From assembly GCA_022615595.1 (NCBI GenBank), contig JAKEGI010000091.1, forward strand, positions 1-9,030: 9,030 nucleotides of DNA, read 5' to 3'. Shown piece by piece: positions 1 to 7,221 of this stretch. The first letter of the stretch is position 1, and each line of letters opens with the position of its first letter. This DNA comes from Bacteroidales bacterium (GTDB lineage: Bacteria > Bacteroidota > Bacteroidia > Bacteroidales > VadinHA17). Under the pieces are notes generated by a model. It had not been told where the DNA came from, did not search any database, and saw only the letters and a program-made list of their open reading frames with translations. The position numbers and the translations under genes are program-made.

Positions 1-49
1 CAAGGACCAGGATCCTGCTGCGCAGCGACTCTTTAATGTCTCTCTTCAC
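1..49 (-). CDS. Probable 5' end of an unidentified gene, leaving the window
   Basis: On the minus strand a GTG at 49-47 opens a frame reading MKRDIKESLRSRILVL to the window edge. An in-frame TAA lies two codons upstream, so the GTG is the first usable start. The basic, then Leu/Ile/Val-rich beginning would suit a membrane protein, but 16 residues do not identify a family. The gene follows the HprK-S26 fusion on the same strand, 71 nt beyond its stop codon. No terminator is evident in that gap, so it could belong to the same transcript. It may also be a chance open frame, as only 49 nt are visible. Confidence 0.4.
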   Translation of the reverse strand, partial: MKRDIKESLRSRILVL

Positions 50-120
50 CTGTTACTATTTTGTGCGGTAAAAGTACCTCATGAACCCTTAATATCAAAA
101 CTTTAGTCAGGCTGACCTCC

Positions 121-1431
121 TCAACTCTTTCCTCTGACCATCCACTTTGAGAGAAAGGTCACAGACGCCAGGAGCCATCCAATGAAATAAGGAACCCTCC
201 TGGGGCTGATTTTCAGTTGCTTGCCTCCTCTCCTGATTGAAGTTACCAACCCTGCCAGGTCCATTTCAGTAATCCACGGATCAGATACCATGCTTGCATC
301 ACCGCGGGTCCTGAATAAGATGAAGGCGGAGTCTCTTTTAATCTCTGTGATCCTGTGAACGACAAAACCCCCGTCACGCCTTATTGCAACCACATCACCA
401 ATGGAATAATCCATGGAATTACATGGTGAGAGGATAATCCTGTCGCCCGGCCGTATCACCGGCCACATGCTCTGTCCGCCGGCAGTTATCAGTAATCTCT
501 TTTCTTCAGCAAGAAGCGATGCGGCTGCCTGTGATGCAGTCACATATGATTCACTCTCGCGTGCAGATAGGTAGTCACGTATGCTGCTATCAGGCAGAAA
601 CGCCAGCCTGCTTACCCTGACAGATGATGTCAGATCCTCAGCCAGGGTAATGAGGCGGCCGGCGGCATCCCTGTCCCAGTTCTGCTGTACAGAGTTGGAA
701 ATGATCATGCCCGCTGCCTCAGCTCCCGCCAGCGGCCGGGAAATATTCGATCTGCCGTGACTGATGACCCACAGATGATCTACAGGTGCACTTCGTGGTT
801 CGTCATTCCGGTAAACCGGGGTGCTGTGCATCATCCATCGGTCTCCCTCCTTCCTGATTATAAGCCTGTCATCGTGAATAACGCGGTCTCCGTTCCGGTC
901 AAAGATCATCGCCATGGTCGTCTTTCCGCTGCCTGACTTACCTGTAAAGATCCACCCCCTGCCGCCGCAGATGACGCCCGAGCCGTGAAGCATTAATCCT
1001 CCCTTCATGGAAGTAAGAAAATAAAGTACCAGCCCGTCAAGAGGATATGGCAGAGGATCTGCCGCCTCTCCTGACATCTGTGTGTACAATTTCCATGACA
1101 TTGATTTACGTGGTATCACCAGCAGTGGCTTCCTGACCGGATCCTTGAGCATGGCCGTTATATAAGTTGTCTCTCCGTCTGATGCAACCTCCCAGAATGT
1201 CTCTCCGGAGTCTTTCAGCCCTGAAGGTCTCTCTTCGATAAGCGGTGCATCGAAAACCCTGGCAGCAGAATCAGGAATGGATGCCTTCCCGTTTGAAACA
1301 GTTATGATGAGGTCTGGCTCGCCGTCCGAAGAGGCAATAAAAGAGGCAAAACGCTCATCAGGCATTATGGTGACTCCCTCCCCAGAATGCAGGCGCATCC
1401 TGTAACCGGCTATGATAAGATCAACTGTCAC
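121..1431 (-). CDS. HPr-kinase-like P-loop domain fused to an S26 (Sec11/SipW-type) signal peptidase domain
   Basis: A single 436-residue chain with two recognisable halves. The first (about residues 1-290) resembles the HPr kinase/phosphorylase C-terminal fold: HGSG at 149-152, Walker A GKSGSGKTT at 164-172, and an Asp pair in VIHDDRL (D187, D188) where HprK has its catalytic acidic residues. The second (about 312-405) is a signal peptidase: GGQSMWPVIRPGD at 318-330 gives nucleophile S321, VVHRI supplies H359, and RGDASMVSD supplies D378 and D384. The Ser-to-His and His-to-Asp spacings (38 and 19) fit the Sec11/SipW class, which uses His where the E. coli type uses Lys. No N-terminal membrane segment is seen; residues about 412-429 are hydrophobic and could anchor the C-terminus. 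The start is GTG, overlapping the TGA of the PqqD-like gene (GTGA, 1428-1431), which suggests translational coupling. Family members are known to phosphorylate peptides such as lasso peptides; the combined kinase-plus-protease role here is inference. Confidence 0.85.
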   Translation of the reverse strand: MTVDLIIAGYRMRLHSGEGVTIMPDERFASFIASSDGEPDLIITVSNGKASIPDSAARVFDAPLIEERPSGLKDSGETFWEVASDGETTYITAMLKDPVRKPLLVIPRKSMSWKLYTQMSGEAADPLPYPLDGLVLYFLTSMKGGLMLHGSGVICGGRGWIFTGKSGSGKTTMAMIFDRNGDRVIHDDRLIIRKEGDRWMMHSTPVYRNDEPRSAPVDHLWVISHGRSNISRPLAGAEAAGMIISNSVQQNWDRDAAGRLITLAEDLTSSVRVSRLAFLPDSSIRDYLSARESESYVTASQAAASLLAEEKRLLITAGGQSMWPVIRPGDRIILSPCNSMDYSIGDVVAIRRDGGFVVHRITEIKRDSAFILFRTRGDASMVSDPWITEMDLAGLVTSIRRGGKQLKISPRRVPYFIGWLLASVTFLSKWMVRGKS

Positions 1432-1718
1432 CTGTCACTGAAATGAAGAAATTCCTGAACATCGACAAGGAAAAGAAGTATATCTTTTTCAGCTTCCGGC
1501 TGATCAACATCGAACTCTTCGGCCACCATGGCTGTTATCTCTTTAATGTCACGTCTTCCGTCAATAAGTTCCCAGATAAAAGCGCCGGTCTCATTCAGTC
1601 TGTACAGGGAATCCATATCGGCAATGTCATGGGTGAGCGGTATTAACAGGCATTCGTCATTGATCCTGCGTACTACCACCCTGTCAGAACGTGATGGGAT
1701 TGAGGAGATTGAGATCAT
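1428..1718 (-). CDS. PqqD-like peptide-binding protein (RiPP recognition element)
   Basis: A small protein (96 residues from the ATG at 1718) with the PqqD fold signature: an N-terminal strand region (DECLLIPLTH), then LNETGAFIWELIDG at residues 41-54, a helix around DIKEITAMVAEEF (57-69) and a final amphipathic helix (76-91). PqqD-family domains bind the leader part of ribosomal peptides and present it to modifying enzymes. The frame is open further up to a GTG at 1733. I prefer the ATG because a TAnnTTTG -7 element at 1742-1735 would start transcription at or just after that GTG, and an A/U-rich leader precedes the ATG as expected in Bacteroidota. The gene overlaps the kinase-peptidase gene by 4 nt, so the two proteins are probably made together and share a substrate. 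The family call is good; the partner peptide is unknown. Confidence 0.8.
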   Translation of the reverse strand: MISISSIPSRSDRVVVRRINDECLLIPLTHDIADMDSLYRLNETGAFIWELIDGRRDIKEITAMVAEEFDVDQPEAEKDILLFLVDVQEFLHFSDR

Positions 1719-1734
1719 AAAAATTTTTGTCACA

Positions 1735-1742
1735 CAAAGGTA
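1735..1742 (-). promoter_or_regulatory. Candidate -7 element for the PqqD-like/kinase-peptidase operon
   Basis: The minus strand reads TACCTTTG, an exact match to the Bacteroidota sigma -7 consensus TAnnTTTG. Transcription would begin near 1729, about 10 nt before the ATG at 1718. No matching -33 TTG box is seen about 20 nt upstream, so the site rests on the -7 element and its position. Confidence 0.45.
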
Positions 1743-1757
1743 GCCAATTTCGGGCTA
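1741..1757. repeat. Short inverted repeat spanning two divergent -7 elements (operator candidate)
   Basis: TAGCC at 1741-1745 and GGCTA at 1753-1757 form a perfect 5-bp inverted repeat with a 7-nt spacer. Its outer ends touch the last bases of the minus-strand -7 element and the first bases of the plus-strand one. A protein bound here would cover both promoters. The arms are short, so chance occurrence is possible. Confidence 0.3.
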
Positions 1758-1763
1758 TCTTTG
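1756..1763 (+). promoter_or_regulatory. Candidate -7 element for rnr
   Basis: TATCTTTG matches TAnnTTTG exactly and lies 22 nt before the rnr ATG, which puts a transcription start near 1770 and leaves a leader of about 16 nt. The nearest upstream TTG (1727-1729) is 26 nt away, too far for the usual -33 spacing. Confidence 0.5.
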
Positions 1764-1785
1764 GAATAGCTAACGAGAACACAAA

Positions 1786-3915
1786 ATGTCAAAACGAAAC
1801 AAGGGCAGCAATGATTCCGGCATTGATCAGAAGAAGTTCATTGAACTTATCACCGGCGTGCTGATGAAAAACCCCAGACAGCCGTTGAATTACAAGCAGA
1901 TAGCCTCAAGACTTCATATAACGGAAAAGGAAGAGAAGCGAGCCCTCAGTGATGCGCTTCACCGGATGAAGAAGGAAGGCCTTGCCGAGGAACGCGGCCA
2001 CGGCAAATTTCTGGTGAAAGCATCAGGAGGATACATTACAGGAAGCATCGATCTGACAAAATTCGGATATGCCTTCGTCATTTCGGAGGAGCAGGAGGAG
2101 GATGTTTTTATTGCTGCACGTAATCTCCGTACCGCACTGCACGGTGACCAGGTAAAGGTGTTGCTCTATGCCCGCCACAAAGGCAAGAGGCTTGAGGGAG
2201 AGGTTGTTGAGATTATTACACGCTCACGGGCAGCATTTGTTGGAACCATTGAGCTTACCCCTCAGTTTGCATTCCTCATGCCTGACAACAAGAATATGCC
2301 CTTTGATCTTTTCATTCCCCTCTCAAAACTGAACGGGGCGAAGCAGGGACAGAAAGCCGTTGCCAGGATCGTAGAATGGGACCAGCGGTCTCGCAACCCG
2401 GTGGGAGAGATAACAGAGGTGCTCGGTTACCCCGGAGAGAACGAGACGGAGATGCATGCCATCCTTGCCGAGTTCGGTCTGCCTTACAGGTTTGACCCCG
2501 AGGTTGAAAGAGCCGCGGAGAAGATACCCGCGGAGATAACCGGAGAAGACATCAGGGAGAGGCGCGACTTCCGCGATGTGCCGACATTCACAATAGACCC
2601 GGAAGATGCAAAGGACTTTGATGATGCGCTCTCACTGAAAACGCTGCCGGGCGGAAACATGGAAGTAGGAGTGCATATTGCAGATGTGACATGGTACGTA
2701 AAGCCAGGATCAATACTTGAGAAAGAGGCTCAGGAACGGGCTACATCGGTTTATCTCGTTGACCGTACCGTGCCAATGTTGCCGGAGAATATATCAAATC
2801 ACATCTGTTCCCTTAATCCATATGAGGATAAGCTTACCTACTCGGCTGTATTTGAGATGGATAGCAAAGCCAACATTATCAGTGAGTGGTTCGGCCGAAC
2901 AATAATAAGGTCAGCAAGACGCTTCTCATACTCCGAGGCCCAGCAAGTGATTGACACCGGAAAGGGCGACATGAAAGAGCAGATGCTTACCCTGCACGAC
3001 CTCGCACAAAAACTTCGTGAGAAACGGTTTGCCACAGGCTCTTTTGCCTTCGAACGCCTGGAGGTTAAATTCAACCTCAGCGAGACCGGTATCCCGCTGG
3101 GTATCCACTTCCGCGAATTTGGAACCTCCAACCAGCTCATAGAGGAGTTCATGCTGCTGGCCAATAAAAGAGTGGCAGAATTCGTGGGCAAAAAACTGAA
3201 GGGAAAAACATTTGTTTACCGTATTCATGATAAACCCAACAGTGAAAAACTCAGTTCATTCAGCTACTTCATCAAACGGTTCGGGTATTCACTTGATTCA
3301 CAGGATGTGAAAGGTCTTCCGGCAGCGATGAACAAGCTGTTGAATGATGTATCAGGGAAGAAGGAACAGAATGTGATAGAGACACTGGCGCTGCGGGCAA
3401 TGGCCAAGGCAGTCTATTCGACAGACAATATCGGTCACTATGGACTTGCCTTCAGCCATTATACTCATTTTACCTCACCCATAAGGCGTTATCCGGATAT
3501 GATGGTTCACCGGCTGCTCACCAGGTACCTGGAGAACCAGGCCCCGCGCGACGGAGAGAAATATGTCAGGCTGTGCGAACACTCATCAAAGAGGGAGCGC
3601 CTGGCAGCCGATGCCGAAAGAGCTTCGATAAAATACAAGCAGGTAGAGTTCATGAGTGACAAGATTGGCCAGGCCTTTGACGGCGTCATCTCGGGAGTGA
3701 CCGAATGGGGAATCTATGTAGAGATCATCGAGAACCAGTGTGAGGGAATGATAGCCATACGTGAGTTGCAGGATGACTTCTTTGAGTACGACGAGGAAAA
3801 CTACTGCATAAGGGGACGCCGTTCAGGGAAGGTGTTCATGCTTGGTGATAAGATAAGGGTGGAGGTTGCGAAAGCTGACCTGCAGAAGAAACAGCTCGAT
3901 TACCGCCTGGCATGA
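1786..3915 (+). CDS. rnr: Ribonuclease R (3'-5' exoribonuclease, RNase II/RNB family)
   Basis: A 709-residue RNase R, the processive hydrolytic 3'-5' exoribonuclease that degrades structured RNA, rRNA fragments and mRNA in the cytoplasm. Domain order: N-terminal winged helix (about 15-78, YKQIASRLHIT), two cold-shock-like OB domains (about 82-140 and 150-212), RNB catalytic domain (about 260-590) and a C-terminal S1 domain (about 628-708, DGVISGVTEWGIYVEI). The active-site motif TIDPEDAKDFDDA places the metal-binding aspartates at D271, D277, D279 and D280. The family signature HYTHFTSPIRRYPDMMVHR lies at 558-576. It is shorter than E. coli RNase R (813) mainly because it lacks a long basic tail after S1. 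The ATG has no clear Shine-Dalgarno but sits in an A-rich context behind the -7 element at 1756. The 3' end overlaps convergent ispG by 16 bp. Confidence 0.97.
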   Translation: MSKRNKGSNDSGIDQKKFIELITGVLMKNPRQPLNYKQIASRLHITEKEEKRALSDALHRMKKEGLAEERGHGKFLVKASGGYITGSIDLTKFGYAFVISEEQEEDVFIAARNLRTALHGDQVKVLLYARHKGKRLEGEVVEIITRSRAAFVGTIELTPQFAFLMPDNKNMPFDLFIPLSKLNGAKQGQKAVARIVEWDQRSRNPVGEITEVLGYPGENETEMHAILAEFGLPYRFDPEVERAAEKIPAEITGEDIRERRDFRDVPTFTIDPEDAKDFDDALSLKTLPGGNMEVGVHIADVTWYVKPGSILEKEAQERATSVYLVDRTVPMLPENISNHICSLNPYEDKLTYSAVFEMDSKANIISEWFGRTIIRSARRFSYSEAQQVIDTGKGDMKEQMLTLHDLAQKLREKRFATGSFAFERLEVKFNLSETGIPLGIHFREFGTSNQLIEEFMLLANKRVAEFVGKKLKGKTFVYRIHDKPNSEKLSSFSYFIKRFGYSLDSQDVKGLPAAMNKLLNDVSGKKEQNVIETLALRAMAKAVYSTDNIGHYGLAFSHYTHFTSPIRRYPDMMVHRLLTRYLENQAPRDGEKYVRLCEHSSKRERLAADAERASIKYKQVEFMSDKIGQAFDGVISGVTEWGIYVEIIENQCEGMIAIRELQDDFFEYDEENYCIRGRRSGKVFMLGDKIRVEVAKADLQKKQLDYRLA

Positions 3916-5432
3916 TCACTCTCTATCAGCTCAAGAAGACGCGTCAGCGCCTCATCCTCAGGGATATTCTTCATTATTGCCTCTGTGCCTCTGTAGATGT
4001 GCACCTTACCCTCGGCAGCACCTACATAACCGTAGTCTGACCCCGCCATCTCCCCCGGTCCGTTGACGACACAGCCCATCACGGCAATCTTCATGCCTGT
4101 AAGATGTGACGTCGCAGCCTTTACCTTACGGACAGCCTCCTCAAGATTGAACCTTGTTCTTCCGCATGTAGGACATGAGATATACCTGGTTCTTGTAATC
4201 CGCGCTTCAGTAGCCTGAAGAATGGCAAAGGCAAGTGAGCGCAACGCCTCACCCTGTACCCTGCCCCTGTTGCTTATTGCCAGGCCTGCAGGCCTGCGTG
4301 CAATGAAGAACCTGCCAAGCAGCGCCGCAGCATCAATGCTCAGTCTTGCATGATCATCCTCGTTAAAGACGGGGTTCAGGATTTTGTTGAAAAGCTCACT
4401 CTCTTCCTCATATTGCAGTTCACCCGCATTGAAAGTAAATATTTCTCCGTCAAATAACCCTCCCCGCTCATCGCTGAATAACCCGTTGTTTTCGGTAATG
4501 ACTAACGGAAAATACCGTTCTCCGCCTGTGGCAACTTCAATTGGCGGTGAGGGGACTGTCACCCTTCCGCCATTACCGCAGACAAACCTTATTATCTCCT
4601 TCGCTACCGGTATCTCATGTTCAGGTGCCTCTGATAGTGAGACTCTTACAGTGTCACCGATGCCCTCCGCCAGCAAAGTGCCTATCCCTGCTGCAGAGAT
4701 TATGCGTCCGTCTTCTCCCACTCCGGCCTCCGTTATGCCAAGGTGTACCGGATAGTCCATGCCTTCCTCAGACAACATTCTTACAAGCATCCGGTTTGAT
4801 TCAACCATGACACGCGTGTCGGAAGACTTCATCGATACCACAATATTATTGAACCCCTCGCCCCTGAATATCCGGAGAAACTCAACTGCCGAGACCGCCA
4901 TACCCATGGCAGTGTTACCGTATCTTGTCATGATGCGGTCAGACAGAGAGCCATGATTCACGCCGATCCGCACGGCAGTGCCATGTTCCCTGCAAATGGC
5001 TATCAACGGCATGAGCCGGTCCCTGATGCGGTCAAGTTCTGCCGCGTAATCACTCTCTGAAAGTTCATGCCTGATGAATAAGGCTCGCTTGTCAGCGTAG
5101 TTGCCCGGGTTGATGCGGACTTTCTCCACTATTCGGGCAGCAACCTCTGCGGCAGAGGGATTGAAATGTATGTCTGCACAGAGGGGCGTGTCAAACCCCG
5201 CCTTCCTGAGCTCACGCTTTATGTTTGCAAGATTCTCAGCCTCCCTTATTCCCTGGGCGGTGAGCCTCACAAGTTCGCCCCCGGCCTCTATTATCCTTAT
5301 GCACTGTCTGACACTTGAAGCTGTGTCAAGCGTGTCTGTATTGGTCATACTCTGGATGCGTACGGGAAGGTTGCCTCCTATCTCCAGGCTGCCGGCCTTT
5401 ATGATCCTTGTTCTGAACACCATGCCGGTCAT
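3900..5432 (-). CDS. ispG: 4-hydroxy-3-methylbut-2-enyl diphosphate synthase (IspG/GcpE)
   Basis: This enzyme carries out the penultimate step of the MEP isoprenoid pathway, reductively opening MEcPP to HMBPP with a [4Fe-4S] cluster. The N-terminal TIM-barrel part (about 5-268) contains [26 protein letters not shown] and [11 protein letters not shown]. The C-terminal iron-sulfur part (about 406-505) contains CPTCGRT and [10 protein letters not shown], giving ligands C420, C423, C454 and E461 with near-E. coli spacing. Between them lies an insertion of roughly 110-130 residues (about 272-405), as in the three-domain IspG of Bacteroidota, Chlamydiae and plants. At 510 residues it is shorter than the roughly 600 I recall for Bacteroidales, so the insert seems reduced. 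The ATG overlaps the cysS stop (ATGA, 5429-5432) and has GGGAG about 9 nt upstream. A second Met at residue 4 is a possible alternative start. Confidence 0.96.
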   Translation of the reverse strand: MTGMVFRTRIIKAGSLEIGGNLPVRIQSMTNTDTLDTASSVRQCIRIIEAGGELVRLTAQGIREAENLANIKRELRKAGFDTPLCADIHFNPSAAEVAARIVEKVRINPGNYADKRALFIRHELSESDYAAELDRIRDRLMPLIAICREHGTAVRIGVNHGSLSDRIMTRYGNTAMGMAVSAVEFLRIFRGEGFNNIVVSMKSSDTRVMVESNRMLVRMLSEEGMDYPVHLGITEAGVGEDGRIISAAGIGTLLAEGIGDTVRVSLSEAPEHEIPVAKEIIRFVCGNGGRVTVPSPPIEVATGGERYFPLVITENNGLFSDERGGLFDGEIFTFNAGELQYEEESELFNKILNPVFNEDDHARLSIDAAALLGRFFIARRPAGLAISNRGRVQGEALRSLAFAILQATEARITRTRYISCPTCGRTRFNLEEAVRKVKAATSHLTGMKIAVMGCVVNGPGEMAGSDYGYVGAAEGKVHIYRGTEAIMKNIPEDEALTRLLELIESDHARR

Positions 5433-6898
5433 GAAGATATCTCCCAGTCGTATCCGTCCTTGCGGTCCTTGACTGTAATACCCAGGACAGCGAGCCTGTC
5501 ACGTATCCGGTCAGAGACAGCCCACTCCTTCCTGGCTTTGGCTTCCTGTCTCAACTCAAGCAGAATGGTCAGGACACCGGACAGCTTCCCGCTCCCGGCA
5601 CCCTCCTCTTCCATCAGACCAAGGATATCATAAACGAAGGTTTTGAACAGTAGCTGAAGAGCCTTTATGTCATCTGCAGAGAGCTTCTCCTTGCCGTCAT
5701 TTACAAGATTAATTATCCTGACGGCATCAAAGATGTGAGCAATGGCAACCGGTGTGTTAAGATCATCACTTATTGCCTCGTAACACCTCTTCCCGATATC
5801 TGATATATCAATAGTGGAACTGCCTGACGGTTTCAGCCCTTCCAGGGTCTTCTTAGCAACCATAAGCTTCTGCAATCCCAGCGAGGCTGCAAGAAGTGCC
5901 TCATTGCTGAAATCAAGGGTGCTGCGGTACTGTGCCTGAAGTATGAAAAACCGGATGGTCATGGGCGAATAGGCCTGCAGGAGCATCTTATGACTGCCTG
6001 TGAAAAGTTCATCAAGGGTGATGAAGTTGCCGAGCGATCTCGCCATTTTCTGCCCGTTGATGGTGATCATGTTATTGTGAACCCAGTATCTCACAGGCGA
6101 GTGCCCCTGGATGGCTGTGCTCTGCGCCATCTCACATTCATGATGCGGGAAGATAAGATCCATCCCTCCTCCGTGTATGTCAAACACCTCGCCGAGGTAC
6201 TTTGTGCTCATCACCGAGCACTCCAGGTGCCATCCGGGGAACCCTTCGCTCCATGGCGAACTCCATCGCATGATATGTGCCGGCGAGGCCTTCTTCCAGA
6301 GTGCAAAATCAAACCTGCCGCGCTTTTCATCCTGACCCTCAAGAAGGCGGCTGCTGGCCTGCATCTCCTCCAGAACCCTTCCTGAAAGAATACCATAAGG
6401 GTATGCCTTGTTGTACTTCTCCACATCAAAATAGACTGAGCCGTTTGACTCATATGCATACCCCTTCCGCAGAAGCGCGTCAATCATATTCTGCTGCTCT
6501 ATAATATGTCCGGTTGCACGCGGCTCTATAGAGGGCTCGAGCGTGTTGAGCCGTCCCATTGCCCTGTGAAAACTGTTCATGTATTTCTGCACAACCTCCA
6601 TAGGCTCAAGATTCAGCTGTCTTGCCTTTCGTTCTATCCTGTCCTCGCCCGTATCGTCAGTCTCATTCTCGAGATGCCCCACGTCGGTGATGTTACGTAC
6701 ATACCGCACCTTGTAGCCGAGGTGCATCAGATACCTGTAAAGTATATCGAATGTAATGGCAGGACGTGCATGCCCGAGATGGGTATCGCTATAAACAGTC
6801 GGTCCGCATACATACATCCCTGCAAACGGGGGTGAAACAGGCTCAAATAACTCTTTCTTCCGTGAAATGGTGTTATACAGGTAAAGTGCACTCTTCAT
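5429..6898 (-). CDS. cysS: Cysteinyl-tRNA synthetase (class Ia)
   Basis: This enzyme charges tRNA-Cys with cysteine in the cytoplasm. The 489-residue length is normal. The HIGH motif appears as HLGH at 40-43 after [12 protein letters not shown], and the KMSKS loop as KMARS at 284-288. The zinc ligands expected from E. coli CysRS map to C31, C227, H252 and E256 ([18 protein letters not shown]). The C-terminal anticodon-binding helical part runs from about 365 and ends with [19 protein letters not shown]. It is the first gene of a cysS-ispG operon with a 4-nt ATGA overlap. A -7-like element ends about 18 nt before its ATG, and a terminator hairpin sits just upstream of that, so it appears insulated from the nucleotidyltransferase gene. 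No Shine-Dalgarno is seen. Confidence 0.97.
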   Translation of the reverse strand: MKSALYLYNTISRKKELFEPVSPPFAGMYVCGPTVYSDTHLGHARPAITFDILYRYLMHLGYKVRYVRNITDVGHLENETDDTGEDRIERKARQLNLEPMEVVQKYMNSFHRAMGRLNTLEPSIEPRATGHIIEQQNMIDALLRKGYAYESNGSVYFDVEKYNKAYPYGILSGRVLEEMQASSRLLEGQDEKRGRFDFALWKKASPAHIMRWSSPWSEGFPGWHLECSVMSTKYLGEVFDIHGGGMDLIFPHHECEMAQSTAIQGHSPVRYWVHNNMITINGQKMARSLGNFITLDELFTGSHKMLLQAYSPMTIRFFILQAQYRSTLDFSNEALLAASLGLQKLMVAKKTLEGLKPSGSSTIDISDIGKRCYEAISDDLNTPVAIAHIFDAVRIINLVNDGKEKLSADDIKALQLLFKTFVYDILGLMEEEGAGSGKLSGVLTILLELRQEAKARKEWAVSDRIRDRLAVLGITVKDRKDGYDWEISS

Positions 6899-6915
6899 CT
6901 GATCTGCTGTTTCTG

Positions 6916-6923
6916 CAAAAGTA
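6916..6923 (-). promoter_or_regulatory. Candidate -7 element for the cysS-ispG operon
   Basis: The minus strand reads TACTTTTG, matching TAnnTTTG. The expected start near 6909 would leave a leader of about 11 nt before the cysS ATG. No -33 TTG is present around 6943-6946, so the call is moderate. It lies downstream of the 6965-6993 hairpin, which would give cysS transcription independent of read-through. Confidence 0.4.
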
Positions 6924-6954
6924 ACTCTTTTAGGATAACTGCGCCGGGCAGATC

Positions 6955-6993
6955 TGAGAGAAAACTGCCCCGGGAACCTATATCCCGGGGCAG
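6955..6993 (-). terminator. Strong intrinsic terminator, minus strand
   Basis: A perfect 11-bp GC-rich stem: 6983-6993 pairs with 6965-6975 around a 7-nt loop. On the minus strand the 3' arm is followed at once by TTTTCTCTC. The plus strand has no T-tract after the stem, so orientation is clear. It would stop transcripts arriving from the 7000-7250 region or the nucleotidyltransferase gene before they enter cysS. Confidence 0.75.
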
Positions 6994-7015
6994 CGGCCCC
7001 AAACCCTGCAGGGCC

Positions 7016-7078
7016 TCACCGGCGCACGAGGCGTACTAAAAAGCAGCGAGACAGCGCCCCGCCAGCGGCCTTAATCAC
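7016..7078 (-). CDS. Tiny ORF, 20 codons, possible leader peptide
   Basis: GTG at 7078 opens MIKAAGGALSRCFLVRLVRR and ends in TGA at 7016-7018. The start overlaps the stop of the preceding 11-codon ORF (GTGA). It has four Arg, three Leu and one Cys codon (TGC at 7045-7043). Its stop codon directly abuts the first of a series of competing hairpin segments that end in the 6965 terminator. No known family. It may be a regulatory leader or chance. Confidence 0.2.
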   Translation of the reverse strand: MIKAAGGALSRCFLVRLVRR

Positions 7079-7110
7079 TCCTTGCTGTTAATGTTGAATG
7101 ACTCAGACAT
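7075..7110 (-). CDS. Tiny ORF, 11 codons, with a good ribosome-binding site
   Basis: ATG at 7110 reads MSESFNINSKE and stops with TGA. AAGGAAACCGGAG lies just upstream, with GGAG 4 nt before the ATG. That is a better Shine-Dalgarno than any gene around it has, which is why the ORF is listed. A TTG followed after 19 nt by TAAGTCAG (a partial -7 match) lies upstream and could drive it. No family is recognised. Confidence 0.25.
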   Translation of the reverse strand: MSESFNINSKE

Positions 7111-7171
7111 ATTACTCCGGTTTCCTTAATACTGACTTAATTTCTCAATAGCACTAAACAAAAAACAGACG

Positions 7172-7201
7172 TTGACTTTAGTAAAGATATAAATAAATTT
7201 G
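7172..7201 (+). promoter_or_regulatory. Plus-strand promoter-like element pointing into the nucleotidyltransferase 3' end
   Basis: TTG at 7172-7174 and TAAATTTG at 7194-7201 (exact TAnnTTTG) are 19 nt apart, close to the Bacteroidota -33/-7 layout. A perfect 11-bp palindrome with a single central base, CTTTAGTAAAG, fills part of the spacer (7176-7186). No plus-strand gene follows, so if active it would make an antisense RNA to the nucleotidyltransferase gene. In AT-rich DNA a chance match is possible. Confidence 0.3.
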
Positions 7202-7221
7202 AATTAAAGCAAGAACTAAAG

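Noticed and set aside
56..82. Eight-codon minus-strand frame MRYFYRTK before the partial gene at the left edge
   Set aside because: Too short, no ribosome-binding site, and nothing links it to regulation of the next gene.
2838..3228. Two minus-strand open frames inside rnr
   Set aside because: They lie opposite the catalytic domain of a clearly conserved gene and have no family features.
5990..6835. Several open frames on both strands overlapping cysS
   Set aside because: They run across the conserved HIGH and zinc-site coding region; the composition reflects cysS in other frames.
6901..6954. 7-bp inverted repeat GATCTGC/GCAGATC flanking the cysS -7 element
   Set aside because: The arms are 40 nt apart and one lies upstream of the expected transcript start; likely chance.
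6994..7080. tRNA or known structured RNA in the GC-rich intergenic part
   Set aside because: No T-loop GTTCRA-type motif, no acceptor pairing and no recognisable riboswitch core.
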